A DNA stretch of 37,280 nt from positions 1-37,280 of the forward strand of contig PHDJ01000025.1 in assembly GCA_002842575.1 (NCBI GenBank), read 5' to 3'. The notes beneath the pieces are model-generated. The model was not told the origin of the DNA. It saw only the letters and a list, made by a program, of their open reading frames with translations, and ran no database searches. Source of the DNA: Bacteroidetes bacterium HGW-Bacteroidetes-2 (GTDB lineage Bacteria; Bacteroidota; Bacteroidia; Flavobacteriales; Flavobacteriaceae). Position 1 is the stretch's first letter. The number at the start of each line of letters is the position of its first letter. Made by a program: the position numbers and the translations under genes. Shown here in pieces: positions 1-8,427 of the stretch.

Positions 1-1227
1 ATTTAGCACCGATTGTGCACCGCCTCCAATGCCAAAAGGGTTGAAATCATTATTTGCATTGTCTGGAAAAGACCCTGGAGGTCTATTTATAAACCCTCCT
101 GGTGGAAAGTTTAATCCAACTTTTGACGGGTCGGATTCTCCAATATCTTGAAGAGCTACAATGTTTCTTACTCCTTCGGTATTATTAGATAAGTTTGTAA
201 CCCAAACTTCTGCTCTAGTAATTTGCACATTGGAATTAATAAAAGGATATTGTTCCAAGGCTTGATCGTATTTATCTCTAAAATAGTGTGCTAAGAAAAA
301 GTGTCTGTCCTCATCATATTCTAAAGCAAAAACATCAAACTCATTGATGGTTCCTCCTCCTTCGGCCACAACACTTCTGGTTTCTGATTTTTGTTCTGAA
401 AAAACTCCGGTTACTCGTGTTTTACCAAATTGCAAAATAGTTTTCACACCAAAAAGACTCTGTGCACCTTGAATTAAAGAACTATTTAATGGCATGCTTA
501 CATTCCCAACTTCTATTTTTTGAATGATGTCATCTTCGGTTGGGGTATATTCTAATTTTATCTGATTTTGAAAATCAAATGTAGATTGGGTATCATAATT
601 TGCTGTTATTTGAAGGCGTTCTCCTACTTTACCAAGTAAACTTAAGTTGATACGTTGATTAAAATCGAAAGTAAGGTTTGATCTATTTCTAGGAGAAAAG
701 GATGGATTATCTTGTTTTGTAAATAATAGTCCCAAATCCATTTCTACGGAACCTTGTGGAATAACTTCAATTACATTACCACCAAAAATAGTTTCAAAAA
801 AATTTGAATTTACATAAAAGCTAGGAAGTAGGTTTTTTTGTTCCTCTTCGGCACCTTCTTTTCTGCCGTCAACCGCATCTATTTTGGTTTTAAAATAGCG
901 TTTCATTTCTTCCCGCATTATTAAATCTTGATATTCCTGAGGAGTAAGAATTAAGGGGTTTGATATATTTAAAGAGCCAATTACCTGATTGTATATATAC
1001 ATATTAGAAATTGGATCGTAGGTATAAAGATCTTTAATGCTTTGCGGATTGGGCAGCATCATTTGGCCCATAGAGTGTCCAGTTTTGATAGAATCTTGAA
1101 TAATTTCGAGATTTTCTTCTGGGTCAGGCACTTGTGCGCTTAACGTAAAACTCGAAATACATAAACAGAAAATTAAAAATAAATAGATCCCCTGAATATT
1201 TCTATAAAAATAATTTTTCGTGCTCAA
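1..1227 (-). CDS. sprA: SprA, type IX secretion outer-membrane translocon protein (N-terminal part; gene runs off the window)
   Basis: The reading frame stays open from 1227 to the left edge (409 codons), so only the N-terminal part of a protein that is normally well over 2,000 residues is present. The start is TTG at 1227: a TAA lies two codons upstream and the first in-frame ATG would remove the signal peptide. Residues 1-31 are a signal peptide (basic start, hydrophobic core YLFLIFCLCI, cleavage near SA-Q). The rest is beta-rich, with phrases I associate with SprA such as VWVTNLSNNTEGVRNIVALQ and GESDP. SprA is known as the outer-membrane conduit of the Bacteroidota type IX secretion system and is needed for gliding in Flavobacterium. 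It begins 3 bp after ruvA, so the two are probably co-transcribed. Confidence 0.9.
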   Translation of the reverse strand, partial: MSTKNYFYRNIQGIYLFLIFCLCISSFTLSAQVPDPEENLEIIQDSIKTGHSMGQMMLPNPQSIKDLYTYDPISNMYIYNQVIGSLNISNPLILTPQEYQDLIMREEMKRYFKTKIDAVDGRKEGAEEEQKNLLPSFYVNSNFFETIFGGNVIEVIPQGSVEMDLGLLFTKQDNPSFSPRNRSNLTFDFNQRINLSLLGKVGERLQITANYDTQSTFDFQNQIKLEYTPTEDDIIQKIEVGNVSMPLNSSLIQGAQSLFGVKTILQFGKTRVTGVFSEQKSETRSVVAEGGGTINEFDVFALEYDEDRHFFLAHYFRDKYDQALEQYPFINSNVQITRAEVWVTNLSNNTEGVRNIVALQDIGESDPSKVGLNFPPGGFINRPPGSFPDNANNDFNPFGIGGGAQSVLN

Positions 1228-1230
1228 TTC

Positions 1231-1812
1231 TTATAAATTTTTTAAAGCTAGTTTTATAATTGTTTCTACCGTTGCCTCGGGATTTTCTCTACAAATCTTA
1301 TCGCAAATTTTTTCCGAATGTTTTCTTAAAAATCCTAAGGTTTCCAATGCAGATAACGCTTCTTCTTTGTTCGTATTGCTTGAAATTTGCAAAACATCAT
1401 CTAGTGCATACACTTTTATTATTTTGTCTTTTAAATCTAAAATTACCCGTTGTGCGGTTTTTGTTCCAATTCCTTTAACCGATTGAATTGCTGCAACATT
1501 TCCAGAGGCAATCGCTTCCTTAATGTTATTTGGAGTTAACGAGGATAACATTGTTCGAGCAATGCTTGCTCCTACACCTGAGACAGAAATCAATAACCGA
1601 AATATTTCGCGTTCAAACTTTTCTATAAACCCAAAAAGGGTTTGCGAATCTTCTTTTATTAATAAATGGGTAAACAATTTCACATTTTCACTTTGGGGAA
1701 GTAATGAAAATGTATGTAAAGAAATGTGTACTTCATAACCCACGCCATTGCAATCAATGACAACATTTGTAGGTGTTTTTTCAATTAATCTTCCCTGTAA
1801 ATGTGTTATCAT
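1231..1812 (-). CDS. ruvA: Holliday junction branch-migration protein RuvA
   Basis: This 193-residue protein has the usual RuvA length. It opens with MITHLQGRLIEKTPTNVVID, the OB-fold domain that binds the four-way junction, followed by helix-hairpin-helix segments (LISVSGVGASIAR near 95 and IQSVKGIGTKTAQR near 113) and a C-terminal domain for RuvB contact (about 145-193). RuvA holds the Holliday junction while RuvB rings drive branch migration during recombination repair. The start ATG lies 24 bases below a TATATTTG -7 element at 1836-1843, so it probably has its own promoter. ruvB lies in the same window on the same strand but is separated by maeB and queG; sprA follows after 3 bp. Confidence 0.95.
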   Translation of the reverse strand: MITHLQGRLIEKTPTNVVIDCNGVGYEVHISLHTFSLLPQSENVKLFTHLLIKEDSQTLFGFIEKFEREIFRLLISVSGVGASIARTMLSSLTPNNIKEAIASGNVAAIQSVKGIGTKTAQRVILDLKDKIIKVYALDDVLQISSNTNKEEALSALETLGFLRKHSEKICDKICRENPEATVETIIKLALKNL

Positions 1813-1835
1813 GTGTTAACCAAAAGTTAAAACGC

Positions 1836-1843
1836 CAAATATA
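1836..1843 (-). promoter_or_regulatory. Putative -7 promoter element (TATATTTG) for ruvA-sprA
   Basis: On the minus strand TATATTTG matches the Bacteroidota -7 consensus TAnnTTTG and lies 23 bases before the ruvA ATG. I see no convincing TTG -33 element at the expected distance, so this is a half-site call. Confidence 0.45.
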
Positions 1844-1898
1844 GCATATTTATTTTCCATTGCATTTTAATATTTCCAAAACTTACTGATTAATTATA

Positions 1899-4196
1899 CT
1901 ATTTTTTTGGTTTTTTATTTGTTTTTATTTTTTCTTTTTGTTGTGCATCAATTACTGCTATTGCTGCCATATTAACAATTTCTTCTACGCTAGCACCTAG
2001 TTGAAGAATGTGAACTGGTTTTTTCATTCCTAACATTATTGGACCAATAGAATCGGCATTGTTCAATTCTTTTAATAATTTATAATTGCTGTTAGCTGCA
2101 TCTAGATTTGGAAAAATAAGAGCATTCACACGTTTTCCGGCCAATTTTGAAAAAGGAAAGTTTTTTTGGTGCATTTCCATATTTAATGCAAAATCTAATT
2201 GCACTTCGCCGTCAACGATTAAATCTGGACTCAATCGGTGAAGTAATGATACCGCTTCTCCCACTTTTCTGGCTTTTTCGTGGGAAGAAGATCCAAAATT
2301 AGCATAAGAAATCATTGCCATAACAGGGGTCATTCCAAACATTTTCATGGTAAAAGCTGTCATTTGAGCAATTTTGGCAAGCTCTTTAGCTGTAGGGTCA
2401 ATATTTATTGAGGTGTCTGAAATAAAGATAGGTCCTCTTTTAGTTATCATTAAATTTGTAGCAGCTACTCTATCTACTCCATCTATTTTTCCTATTACTT
2501 CTAGTATGGGTCTAACAACCGATGGATATGACCTAGAATAGCCTGTTATTAAAGCATCTGCATCGCCTTGGTTTACCATCATTGCCGCAAAATACGTCCT
2601 ATCTCGCATCGTTTTTTTGGCTTGATAGAGTGTTACTCCATGTCTTTTTCTTTTATTCCAATATTGTTGTGCGTAGATTTCACGTTTTTCATTTTCGTCA
2701 TCTGATTTTGAATCGATAATTTGAATGTTTTCATTAAAATCAATTTCTTTCATCAGTTCAATAATAACCTCTTTTCGACCTAAAAGTATTGGAATTCCTA
2801 TACCTTCTTCAAAAACGATTTGTGCTGCTTTTAATACATCTAAATGATCAGCCTCCGCAAAAACTATTCTCTTTGGGTTTGTTTTTGCTCTCCCTATTAG
2901 TAATCGAACAAGCTTATTATCTGACCCCATTCGTTCATATAATTCGTCTTCATATTTTTGCCAATTTTTTATTGGCATAGTTGCAACACCACTTTCCATT
3001 GCAGCTCTTGCAACTGCAGGAGGAATGGCTGCTATTAGTCTTGGGTCAATAGGTTTTGGTATAATATAATGAGTCCCAAAATTTAATTTTGTTTCGCCAT
3101 AGGCAATATTTACCTGCTCAGGTACAGGTTCTTTTGCAAGTGCAGCTAATGCGAGTACAGCTGCTTTTTTCATTGACTCATTAATTTTTGTAGCGCGAAC
3201 ATCTAGTGCTCCTCTAAAAATATATGGAAACCCCAATACATTATTTACTTGGTTAGGATAATCAGACCTACCGGTAGCCATGATAACATCCTTTCGAGTT
3301 TTCAGTGCTAAATTGTATTCGATTTCAGCAGTAGGGTTTGCTAAGGCAAAAACAATTGGGTTTTTGTTCATTGATAGAAGCATGTCTGGTGTTACGATGT
3401 CTGGTGCAGATAATCCTACAAATACATCAGCATTTTTCATTGCTTCTGTGAGTGTGTTTATATTTCTTGAAGTGGCAAATTCTAGTTTTTCTATGGTAAG
3501 ATCTTTCCTGTCTTTTCTAATAACACCATTGCGATCTAGCATCACAATATTTTCTGGTTTTGCTCCAAATACTTTATATAATTTAGTACATGAGATAGCA
3601 GCTGCACCAGCACCGCTTATAACAATTTTTACTTTTTCAATTTTCTTTTTTGCTATTTCTAAGGCATTTAATAATGCTGCCGATGATATTATTGCAGTAC
3701 CGTGCTGGTCATCATGCATTACTGGAATGTCTAACTCTTCTTTTAGTCTTCTTTCAATTTCAAATGCTTCAGGAGCTTTTATGTCTTCTAAATTTATTCC
3801 GCCAAAGGTTGGGGCAATGTTTTTCACTGTTGCAATAAAGGATTCAATATCTTCAGTGCCTATTTCAATGTCAAAAACATCGATGTCTGCAAATATTTTA
3901 AATAGCAATCCTTTACCTTCCATTACTGGTTTAGAAGCTTCTGGGCCAAGATTTCCAAGTCCTAATACAGCTGTTCCATTAGTGATTACTGCTACAAGGT
4001 TACCTTTTGTGGTATATTTATATACGTTTTTAACGTCCTTGACTATTTCTAAACAAGGTTCAGCAACTCCTGGAGAGTAGGCAAGTGCTAAATCTCTTTG
4101 GGTTGCATATTTTTTTGTTGGTACGACTTGTATTTTTCCTGGTCTAGGTTTTTCGTGATATTCTAGTGCTTCACTTCTTCTGCTTTCTTTACTCAT
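1899..4196 (-). CDS. maeB: NADP-dependent malic enzyme fused to a phosphate acetyltransferase-like domain (MaeB type)
   Basis: The product is a 765-residue two-domain protein. Residues 1 to about 430 are malic enzyme (YSPGVAEPCLEI, then GNLGPEASKPVMEGKG; Rossmann-like VKIVISGAGAAAISC near 190), which decarboxylates malate to pyruvate with NADP+. Residues about 440-760 resemble phosphate acetyltransferase (IVFAEADHLDVLKAAQI; FISDTSINIDPTAKELA; VMAMISYANFGSSS), a part that in MaeB proteins is regulatory rather than clearly catalytic. The frame is open to 4241, but I chose ATG 4196 (MSKESRRSEALEYHEKPRPG), the family's usual N terminus; a -7 element at 4220-4227 lies between the two candidates, which also argues for the shorter form. 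It lies 63 bp downstream of queG. Confidence 0.93.
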   Translation of the reverse strand: MSKESRRSEALEYHEKPRPGKIQVVPTKKYATQRDLALAYSPGVAEPCLEIVKDVKNVYKYTTKGNLVAVITNGTAVLGLGNLGPEASKPVMEGKGLLFKIFADIDVFDIEIGTEDIESFIATVKNIAPTFGGINLEDIKAPEAFEIERRLKEELDIPVMHDDQHGTAIISSAALLNALEIAKKKIEKVKIVISGAGAAAISCTKLYKVFGAKPENIVMLDRNGVIRKDRKDLTIEKLEFATSRNINTLTEAMKNADVFVGLSAPDIVTPDMLLSMNKNPIVFALANPTAEIEYNLALKTRKDVIMATGRSDYPNQVNNVLGFPYIFRGALDVRATKINESMKKAAVLALAALAKEPVPEQVNIAYGETKLNFGTHYIIPKPIDPRLIAAIPPAVARAAMESGVATMPIKNWQKYEDELYERMGSDNKLVRLLIGRAKTNPKRIVFAEADHLDVLKAAQIVFEEGIGIPILLGRKEVIIELMKEIDFNENIQIIDSKSDDENEKREIYAQQYWNKRKRHGVTLYQAKKTMRDRTYFAAMMVNQGDADALITGYSRSYPSVVRPILEVIGKIDGVDRVAATNLMITKRGPIFISDTSINIDPTAKELAKIAQMTAFTMKMFGMTPVMAMISYANFGSSSHEKARKVGEAVSLLHRLSPDLIVDGEVQLDFALNMEMHQKNFPFSKLAGKRVNALIFPNLDAANSNYKLLKELNNADSIGPIMLGMKKPVHILQLGASVEEIVNMAAIAVIDAQQKEKIKTNKKPKK

Positions 4197-4219
4197 TTTT
4201 AAGTCGTTTGTCTGACTAA

Positions 4220-4227
4220 CAAAGGTA
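4220..4227 (-). promoter_or_regulatory. Putative -7 element (TACCTTTG) for maeB
   Basis: TACCTTTG on the minus strand fits TAnnTTTG and ends 23 bases before the chosen maeB ATG at 4196. A TTTG lies 11 bases upstream (4239-4242), closer than the usual spacing of about 19-21. The site helps decide the maeB start, because the longer frame would begin upstream of it. Confidence 0.4.
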
Positions 4228-4259
4228 AGAGTATCTATCAAAAACGAGAAATTTATTCG

Positions 4260-5183
4260 TTAATCTTTCAAGAAGTTAATATTGCGCTTCAATCCTTTAT
4301 ATTTAGTACGTTTTACGGCAGATTTTTGAAATATTCTCAAAAAAACATCTTCAGTAATTTCATGCCAATCATTTTTTGACATTGATAATAGTTCAATACT
4401 TGAGTTAAATAAGGGCTCATTGTGTGGTTTTGAAAATTTATTCCACGGGCAAACATCCTGACAAATATCACAGCCAAACATCCAATCTTCAAATTGACCT
4501 TTTACATGGGTAGAAATTTCATTTTTCAATTCAATAGTGAAGTAAGAGATACACTTGCTGCCATCCACAACATAAGGTTGTACTATGGCTTTTGTGGGAC
4601 AGGCGTCTATACAAGCGGTGCAGGTTCCGCAATGATCTGTAACAGGATAGTCATAAACTAGTTCCAAATCAATTATTAGTTCCGCTATAAAATAGAAAGA
4701 GCCTACTTGTTTGGTTAATAAATTACTGTTTTTACCTATCCAGCCCAAACCACTTTTTGCTGCCCAAGCTTTATCTAAAACGGGGGCTGAATCTACAAAG
4801 GCACGACCCCCAACTTCTCCTATTTCTTCTTTGATGTAATTTAAAAGTTGTTTTAATTTGTCTTTTATTACAAAATGATAATCGGTGCCATAGGCATATT
4901 TAGATAGTTTGTAGGTGTTTTCAGTTTGTACTTGCGGTGGAAAATAATTTAGGAGTAAAGTAACTACACTTTTTGCACCTTCTTCTAATTTAGTTGGGTC
5001 GAGACGTTTGTCAAAATGGTTTTCCATATACTGCATCTCGCCATGCATATTTTGTTTTAGCCAATGTTCCAATCTGGGGGCTTCATTTTCTAAAAATTGT
5101 GCTTTGCTTATTCCACAGGACAAAAAACCGAGGCGTTTGGCTTCGGTTTTGATTTGATTTGTATAGATTAATTTGTTTTTCAC
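4260..5183 (-). CDS. queG: Epoxyqueuosine reductase QueG
   Basis: A 307-residue cytosolic iron-sulfur/cobalamin enzyme that performs the last step of queuosine synthesis, reducing epoxyqueuosine in tRNA. Two ferredoxin-like cysteine clusters are visible: [16 protein letters not shown] near 185-200 and [14 protein letters not shown] near 238-251, with the family motif [16 protein letters not shown] near 142. The start is GTG at 5183: a TGA lies two codons upstream and no ATG is in frame nearby. It sits 34 bp after ruvB and is probably in the same transcript. The enzyme needs cobalamin, so the host must make or import it. Family assignment is firm; the operon is inferred from spacing. Confidence 0.94.
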   Translation of the reverse strand: MKNKLIYTNQIKTEAKRLGFLSCGISKAQFLENEAPRLEHWLKQNMHGEMQYMENHFDKRLDPTKLEEGAKSVVTLLLNYFPPQVQTENTYKLSKYAYGTDYHFVIKDKLKQLLNYIKEEIGEVGGRAFVDSAPVLDKAWAAKSGLGWIGKNSNLLTKQVGSFYFIAELIIDLELVYDYPVTDHCGTCTACIDACPTKAIVQPYVVDGSKCISYFTIELKNEISTHVKGQFEDWMFGCDICQDVCPWNKFSKPHNEPLFNSSIELLSMSKNDWHEITEDVFLRIFQKSAVKRTKYKGLKRNINFLKD

Positions 5184-5217
5184 TTTTCATTATTGTTCTA
5201 AAAAGAGTTTTATGCTA

Positions 5218-6240
5218 TTAAAACAATCCTCCTTGTGTTGGTCCTTTTATTTTGCCAAGATGTTTATAAGCTGCTTCGGTTACTTCTCTACCACGAGGCG
5301 TGCGCATTATAAATCCTTGTTGAATTAAAAAAGGTTCATACACTTCTTCTATGGTTTCTGCACTTTCGCTTACTGCTGTTGCTAATGTTGTGATTCCCAC
5401 GGGACCACCTTTGAATTTTTCTATTATGGTGGTCAATATTTTATTATCCATTTCATCCAGACCAAAAGCATCAACATTTAGGGCTTCAAGTGCGTATTTT
5501 GCTATTTTTATATCTATTTTTCCATCGCCTTTTATTTGAGCAAAATCACGTACTCTTCTTAATAATGCATTTGCAATTCTTGGTGTACCTCTGCTTCTGC
5601 TTGCTATTTCTATAGCTGCTTCCATTCCTATTTTTACTTTTAAAATATCTGCACTACGTTGCACTATGGTGGTTAGGAGTTCGGTATTATAGTATTGTAA
5701 TCTCGAGGCTATACCAAACCTTGCACGCATAGGTGCGGTTAATAAGCCAGAACGTGTTGTTGCTCCTATTAAAGTAAATGGATTTAAATTTATTTGAACG
5801 GTACGCGCATTTGGTCCAGATTCAATCATGATATCTATTTTATAGTCTTCCATTGCTGAATACAAATATTCTTCAACAACGGGACTTAAGCGATGGATTT
5901 CATCGATAAATAAAACATCTCGGTCATCTAAATTGGTTAATAGTCCTGCTAAATCTCCGGGTTTATCTAATACTGGACCGGAAGTAACTTTTATACCAAC
6001 TTGCAATTCATTAGCAAGTATATATGCCAAAGTAGTTTTTCCAAGTCCTGGTGGCCCATGAAATAGCGTATGATCTAGGGCTTCCCCTCTAAGATTTGCT
6101 GCTTGAACAAATATTTTAAGGTTTTCTAAAACCTGATCTTGCCCAGTAAAATCATCAAAAGTAAGCGGCCGAAGTTTTTTTTCCACTTCTAATTCGTCGG
6201 GTGTAAGATTTTCGTTAGTTGGGTTCAAGTTTTCATTCAT
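5218..6240 (-). CDS. ruvB: Holliday junction branch-migration ATPase RuvB
   Basis: A 340-residue AAA+ protein of normal RuvB length. Visible are the N-terminal [18 protein letters not shown], Walker [10 protein letters not shown] near residue 64, Walker [11 protein letters not shown] near 110, sensor segment [12 protein letters not shown] with the arginine-finger region [11 protein letters not shown], and a C-terminal winged-helix domain ending in [12 protein letters not shown]. Hexameric RuvB rings pump DNA through the RuvA-bound Holliday junction. It is first in the ruvB-queG-(maeB) group; a TATATTTG -7 element lies only 6-13 bases upstream of the ATG, implying a very short leader or a leaderless transcript. 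Confidence 0.96.
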   Translation of the reverse strand: MNENLNPTNENLTPDELEVEKKLRPLTFDDFTGQDQVLENLKIFVQAANLRGEALDHTLFHGPPGLGKTTLAYILANELQVGIKVTSGPVLDKPGDLAGLLTNLDDRDVLFIDEIHRLSPVVEEYLYSAMEDYKIDIMIESGPNARTVQINLNPFTLIGATTRSGLLTAPMRARFGIASRLQYYNTELLTTIVQRSADILKVKIGMEAAIEIASRSRGTPRIANALLRRVRDFAQIKGDGKIDIKIAKYALEALNVDAFGLDEMDNKILTTIIEKFKGGPVGITTLATAVSESAETIEEVYEPFLIQQGFIMRTPRGREVTEAAYKHLGKIKGPTQGGLF

Positions 6241-6245
6241 AAGAA

Positions 6246-6253
6246 CAAATATA
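6246..6253 (-). promoter_or_regulatory. Putative -7 element (TATATTTG) for ruvB
   Basis: The minus strand reads TATATTTG, then 5 bases, then the ruvB ATG. The match to TAnnTTTG is exact but it sits so close to the start codon that transcription would begin at or near the ATG. No good -33 element seen. Confidence 0.4.
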
Positions 6254-6348
6254 GTATAATAGCAACTATTCTACTATAGATTTAGTAAAAGGGATTTGGT
6301 ATTTATTAAAGTAGAAAAAAAAATGACAATTTTGCAATTAGTGGCAAC

Positions 6349-6410
6349 AAAAAAGCCACGCTTCCCCAAACGTGGCTAATGCAAATTAATAAAAATGAAT
6401 ACATTCTTTT
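6349..6410 (-). ncRNA. Candidate small transcript between ruvB and the oxidase operon
   Basis: On the minus strand a promoter-like pair (TTG at 6447-6445, 20 bases, TACATTTG at 6424-6417) is followed about 7 bases later by a stretch of about 60 bases that ends in a hairpin with a U-run (arms 6371-6377 and 6354-6360, then six T). Promoter plus terminator with no convincing gene between them suggests a roughly 60-nt RNA. The second hairpin arm could also pair with GCCAC at 6341-6345 just past the terminator. No family recognised. A 32-codon hydrophobic frame (6306-6404) starts inside it but runs through the terminator, so I do not call it. Confidence 0.25.
6354..6377 (-). terminator. Intrinsic terminator hairpin (minus strand)
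   Basis: AGCCACG and CGTGGCT form a perfect 7-bp stem with a 10-base loop; on the minus strand it is followed by TTTTTT (6354-6349). It lies downstream of the stronger oxidase-operon terminator and would end the candidate small transcript. Confidence 0.7.
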
Positions 6411-6416
6411 CTTATC

Positions 6417-6447
6417 CAAATGTAGTTTGAAATTATTGACTTTACAA
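6417..6447 (-). promoter_or_regulatory. Putative promoter (TTG-N20-TACATTTG)
   Basis: Both halves of the Bacteroidota primary promoter are present at good spacing on the minus strand: TTG at 6447-6445 and TACATTTG at 6424-6417. It points into the ruvB-coxA gap, away from any long gene until ruvB about 180 bases further on. Confidence 0.4.
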
Positions 6448-6522
6448 CGGGTAAAAAGTTAGAAATAGAAATTTAATCCTATCTTAAACTTTTAGAAAGA
6501 ATTCTATAACCTTACTAAAAAG

Positions 6523-6559
6523 AAAAAACCTTTCCGTAATAAGTGTGGAAAGGTTTTTT
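6523..6559. terminator. Bidirectional terminator after the act-cox operon
   Basis: AAAAAACCTTTCC and GGAAAGGTTTTTT are a perfect 13-base inverted repeat around an 11-base loop, with A/T tails on both sides. It lies 17 bases past the coxA stop codon and should end the 11.6-kb respiratory transcript. Confidence 0.88.
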
Positions 6560-6576
6560 AGGTGTAATAACTAATA

Positions 6577-8403
6577 CTAGTGATTCATTTCTTCTTCGTT
6601 ATCTTGAATAGGAATATTTTGAGGGATAAAATCTTGTCCTGCAAGCACATAATCCGTTTCATTTTTATTCAATTTACTATAGTCATAGGACCACCGGTAA
6701 ACGTGGGGTATATCGCCATCCCAGTTTCCATGGATATGTTTTAACTCGGTTGTCCATTCTAAAGTATTTGATCTCCAAGGATTTTTTACTGGTCTATTTC
6801 CATAGAAAATAGAAGATATAAAATTATATAAAAATACCAATTGGGCAGCTGCAGTAATTATTGCAAAAATGGTAATGACAACATTAATATTTGCTAAATC
6901 GTCAAAATATGGAAAAGCCGTATTGGTGTAATATCGTCTTGGCAATCCTGCCATTCCTATAAAGTGCATGGGGAAGAATATTCCGTAAGCGCCGATTACA
7001 GTTACCCAAAAGTGAATATACCCAAGGTTTTTGTTCATCATTCGCCCAAACATTTTTGGAAACCAATGATAAATACCTGCAAAAAAACCGTAAAGTGCTG
7101 AAATACCCATTACAAGGTGAAAGTGAGCTACTACAAAATAAGTGTCGTGAACATTGATATCTAAGGCACTATCGCCAAGAATAATTCCTGTTAATCCTCC
7201 TGAAATGAATGTAGAAACCAAGCCTATAGAAAAAAGCATTGCGGGATTGAATTGTAAATTCCCCTTCCAAAGTGTTGTTATATAATTAAAAGCTTTTACA
7301 GCAGAGGGTATGGCTATTAAAAGCGTTGTAAATGTAAATACTGACCCCAAAAACGGATTCATTCCTGAAACGAACATATGATGTGCCCACACAATAGTTG
7401 AGAGGAAAGCTATAGCTAAGATAGATGCTATCATCGCTCGATAGCCAAAGATTGGTTTTCTAGAGTTTGTAGCAATAATTTCGGATGTAATTCCTAAGGC
7501 AGGTAATATTACAATATACACTTCGGGATGTCCTAAAAACCAAAATAAATGTTCAAATAAAACTGGAGAGCCACCTTGATTGTGAAGCACTTCACCAGCA
7601 ATATATATATCTGACAGAAAAAAAGATGTTCCAAAACTTCTATCCATAATCAACATCAAGGCTGCTGAAAGCAACACTGGAAATGAAACTACACCGATGA
7701 TAGCTGTTAAAAAGAATGCCCAAATTGTAAGCGGCAGGCGAGTCATAGACATTCCTTTAGTTCTTAAATTGATAACGGTAACAATGTAGTTAAGAGAACC
7801 CAGTAAGGAAGAAGCAATAAAAATTGCCATAGAGGTTAGCCATAAAGTCATTCCAGCTCCTGAACCAGGAATAGCTTGTGGAAGCGCACTTAACGGTGGA
7901 TAAATTGTCCAACCGGCATTAGCAGGTCCTGCCTCTACAAAAAGAGAGATCAACATAATAATACTAGATAGAAAAAACATCCAATAGGAAATCATATTCA
8001 AAAATCCAGATGCCATATCACGGGCACCTATTTGAAGTGGTATAAGTAGGTTACTAAAGGTGCCGCTTAGCCCAGCTGTCAATACAAAGAACACCATAAT
8101 AGTTCCGTGAATAGTAACTAATGCCAAGTAAACGTTTGGATCCATGACGCCATCAGCTCCCCATTTTCCTAAAAATATTTCATAAATAGTAAAATGTGTA
8201 TCGGGCCAAGCCAATTGCATTCGGAATAATAAAGACATTGCAATACCTATAATTCCCATAAACAAACCTGTTATTAGGTATTGTTTAGAAATCATTTTAT
8301 GATCGGTACTAAAAATATATTTATCTATAAAGGTTTGCTTGTGGTGATGATGCCCGTGATCGTCATTATGATCTACTGCGTGAACGTTTGCTTCTGTTGA
8401 CAT
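6577..8403 (-). CDS. coxA: Cytochrome c oxidase subunit I (aa3 type, family A)
   Basis: A 608-residue polytopic membrane protein, the catalytic core that reduces oxygen to water and pumps protons. Ligand motifs are visible: TIHGTIMVFF (low-spin haem His), GHPEVYIVILPALG (CuB His and the cross-linked Tyr, with the Glu that marks family A1 oxidases), WAHHMFVSG (two CuB His) and VVAHFHLVMG (haem a3 and haem a His). About 12 helices plus an N-terminal extension that is His/Asp rich (HNDDHGHHHH, about residues 12-21), which might bind metal. It is the last gene of the operon, 24 bp after coxB. Subunits III and IV are not in the window. Confidence 0.96.
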   Translation of the reverse strand: MSTEANVHAVDHNDDHGHHHHKQTFIDKYIFSTDHKMISKQYLITGLFMGIIGIAMSLLFRMQLAWPDTHFTIYEIFLGKWGADGVMDPNVYLALVTIHGTIMVFFVLTAGLSGTFSNLLIPLQIGARDMASGFLNMISYWMFFLSSIIMLISLFVEAGPANAGWTIYPPLSALPQAIPGSGAGMTLWLTSMAIFIASSLLGSLNYIVTVINLRTKGMSMTRLPLTIWAFFLTAIIGVVSFPVLLSAALMLIMDRSFGTSFFLSDIYIAGEVLHNQGGSPVLFEHLFWFLGHPEVYIVILPALGITSEIIATNSRKPIFGYRAMIASILAIAFLSTIVWAHHMFVSGMNPFLGSVFTFTTLLIAIPSAVKAFNYITTLWKGNLQFNPAMLFSIGLVSTFISGGLTGIILGDSALDINVHDTYFVVAHFHLVMGISALYGFFAGIYHWFPKMFGRMMNKNLGYIHFWVTVIGAYGIFFPMHFIGMAGLPRRYYTNTAFPYFDDLANINVVITIFAIITAAAQLVFLYNFISSIFYGNRPVKNPWRSNTLEWTTELKHIHGNWDGDIPHVYRWSYDYSKLNKNETDYVLAGQDFIPQNIPIQDNEEEMNH

Positions 8404-8427
8404 ATCTTTTATTCTTAGCTATTAATC

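Noticed and set aside
3280-4080. 266-codon open frame opposite maeB
   Set aside because: It is the antisense of a firmly identified gene, with no recognisable domain and no promoter motif; long antisense frames are common opposite codon-biased genes.
4197-4241. Fifteen extra N-terminal codons of MaeB
   Set aside because: They precede the family's usual MSKESRR start and contain a TACCTTTG promoter element, so they are probably not translated.
6306-6404. 32-codon hydrophobic frame on the minus strand, a possible small membrane protein
   Set aside because: It spans the terminator and its U-run, so the transcript would usually end inside it; no conserved relative known to me.
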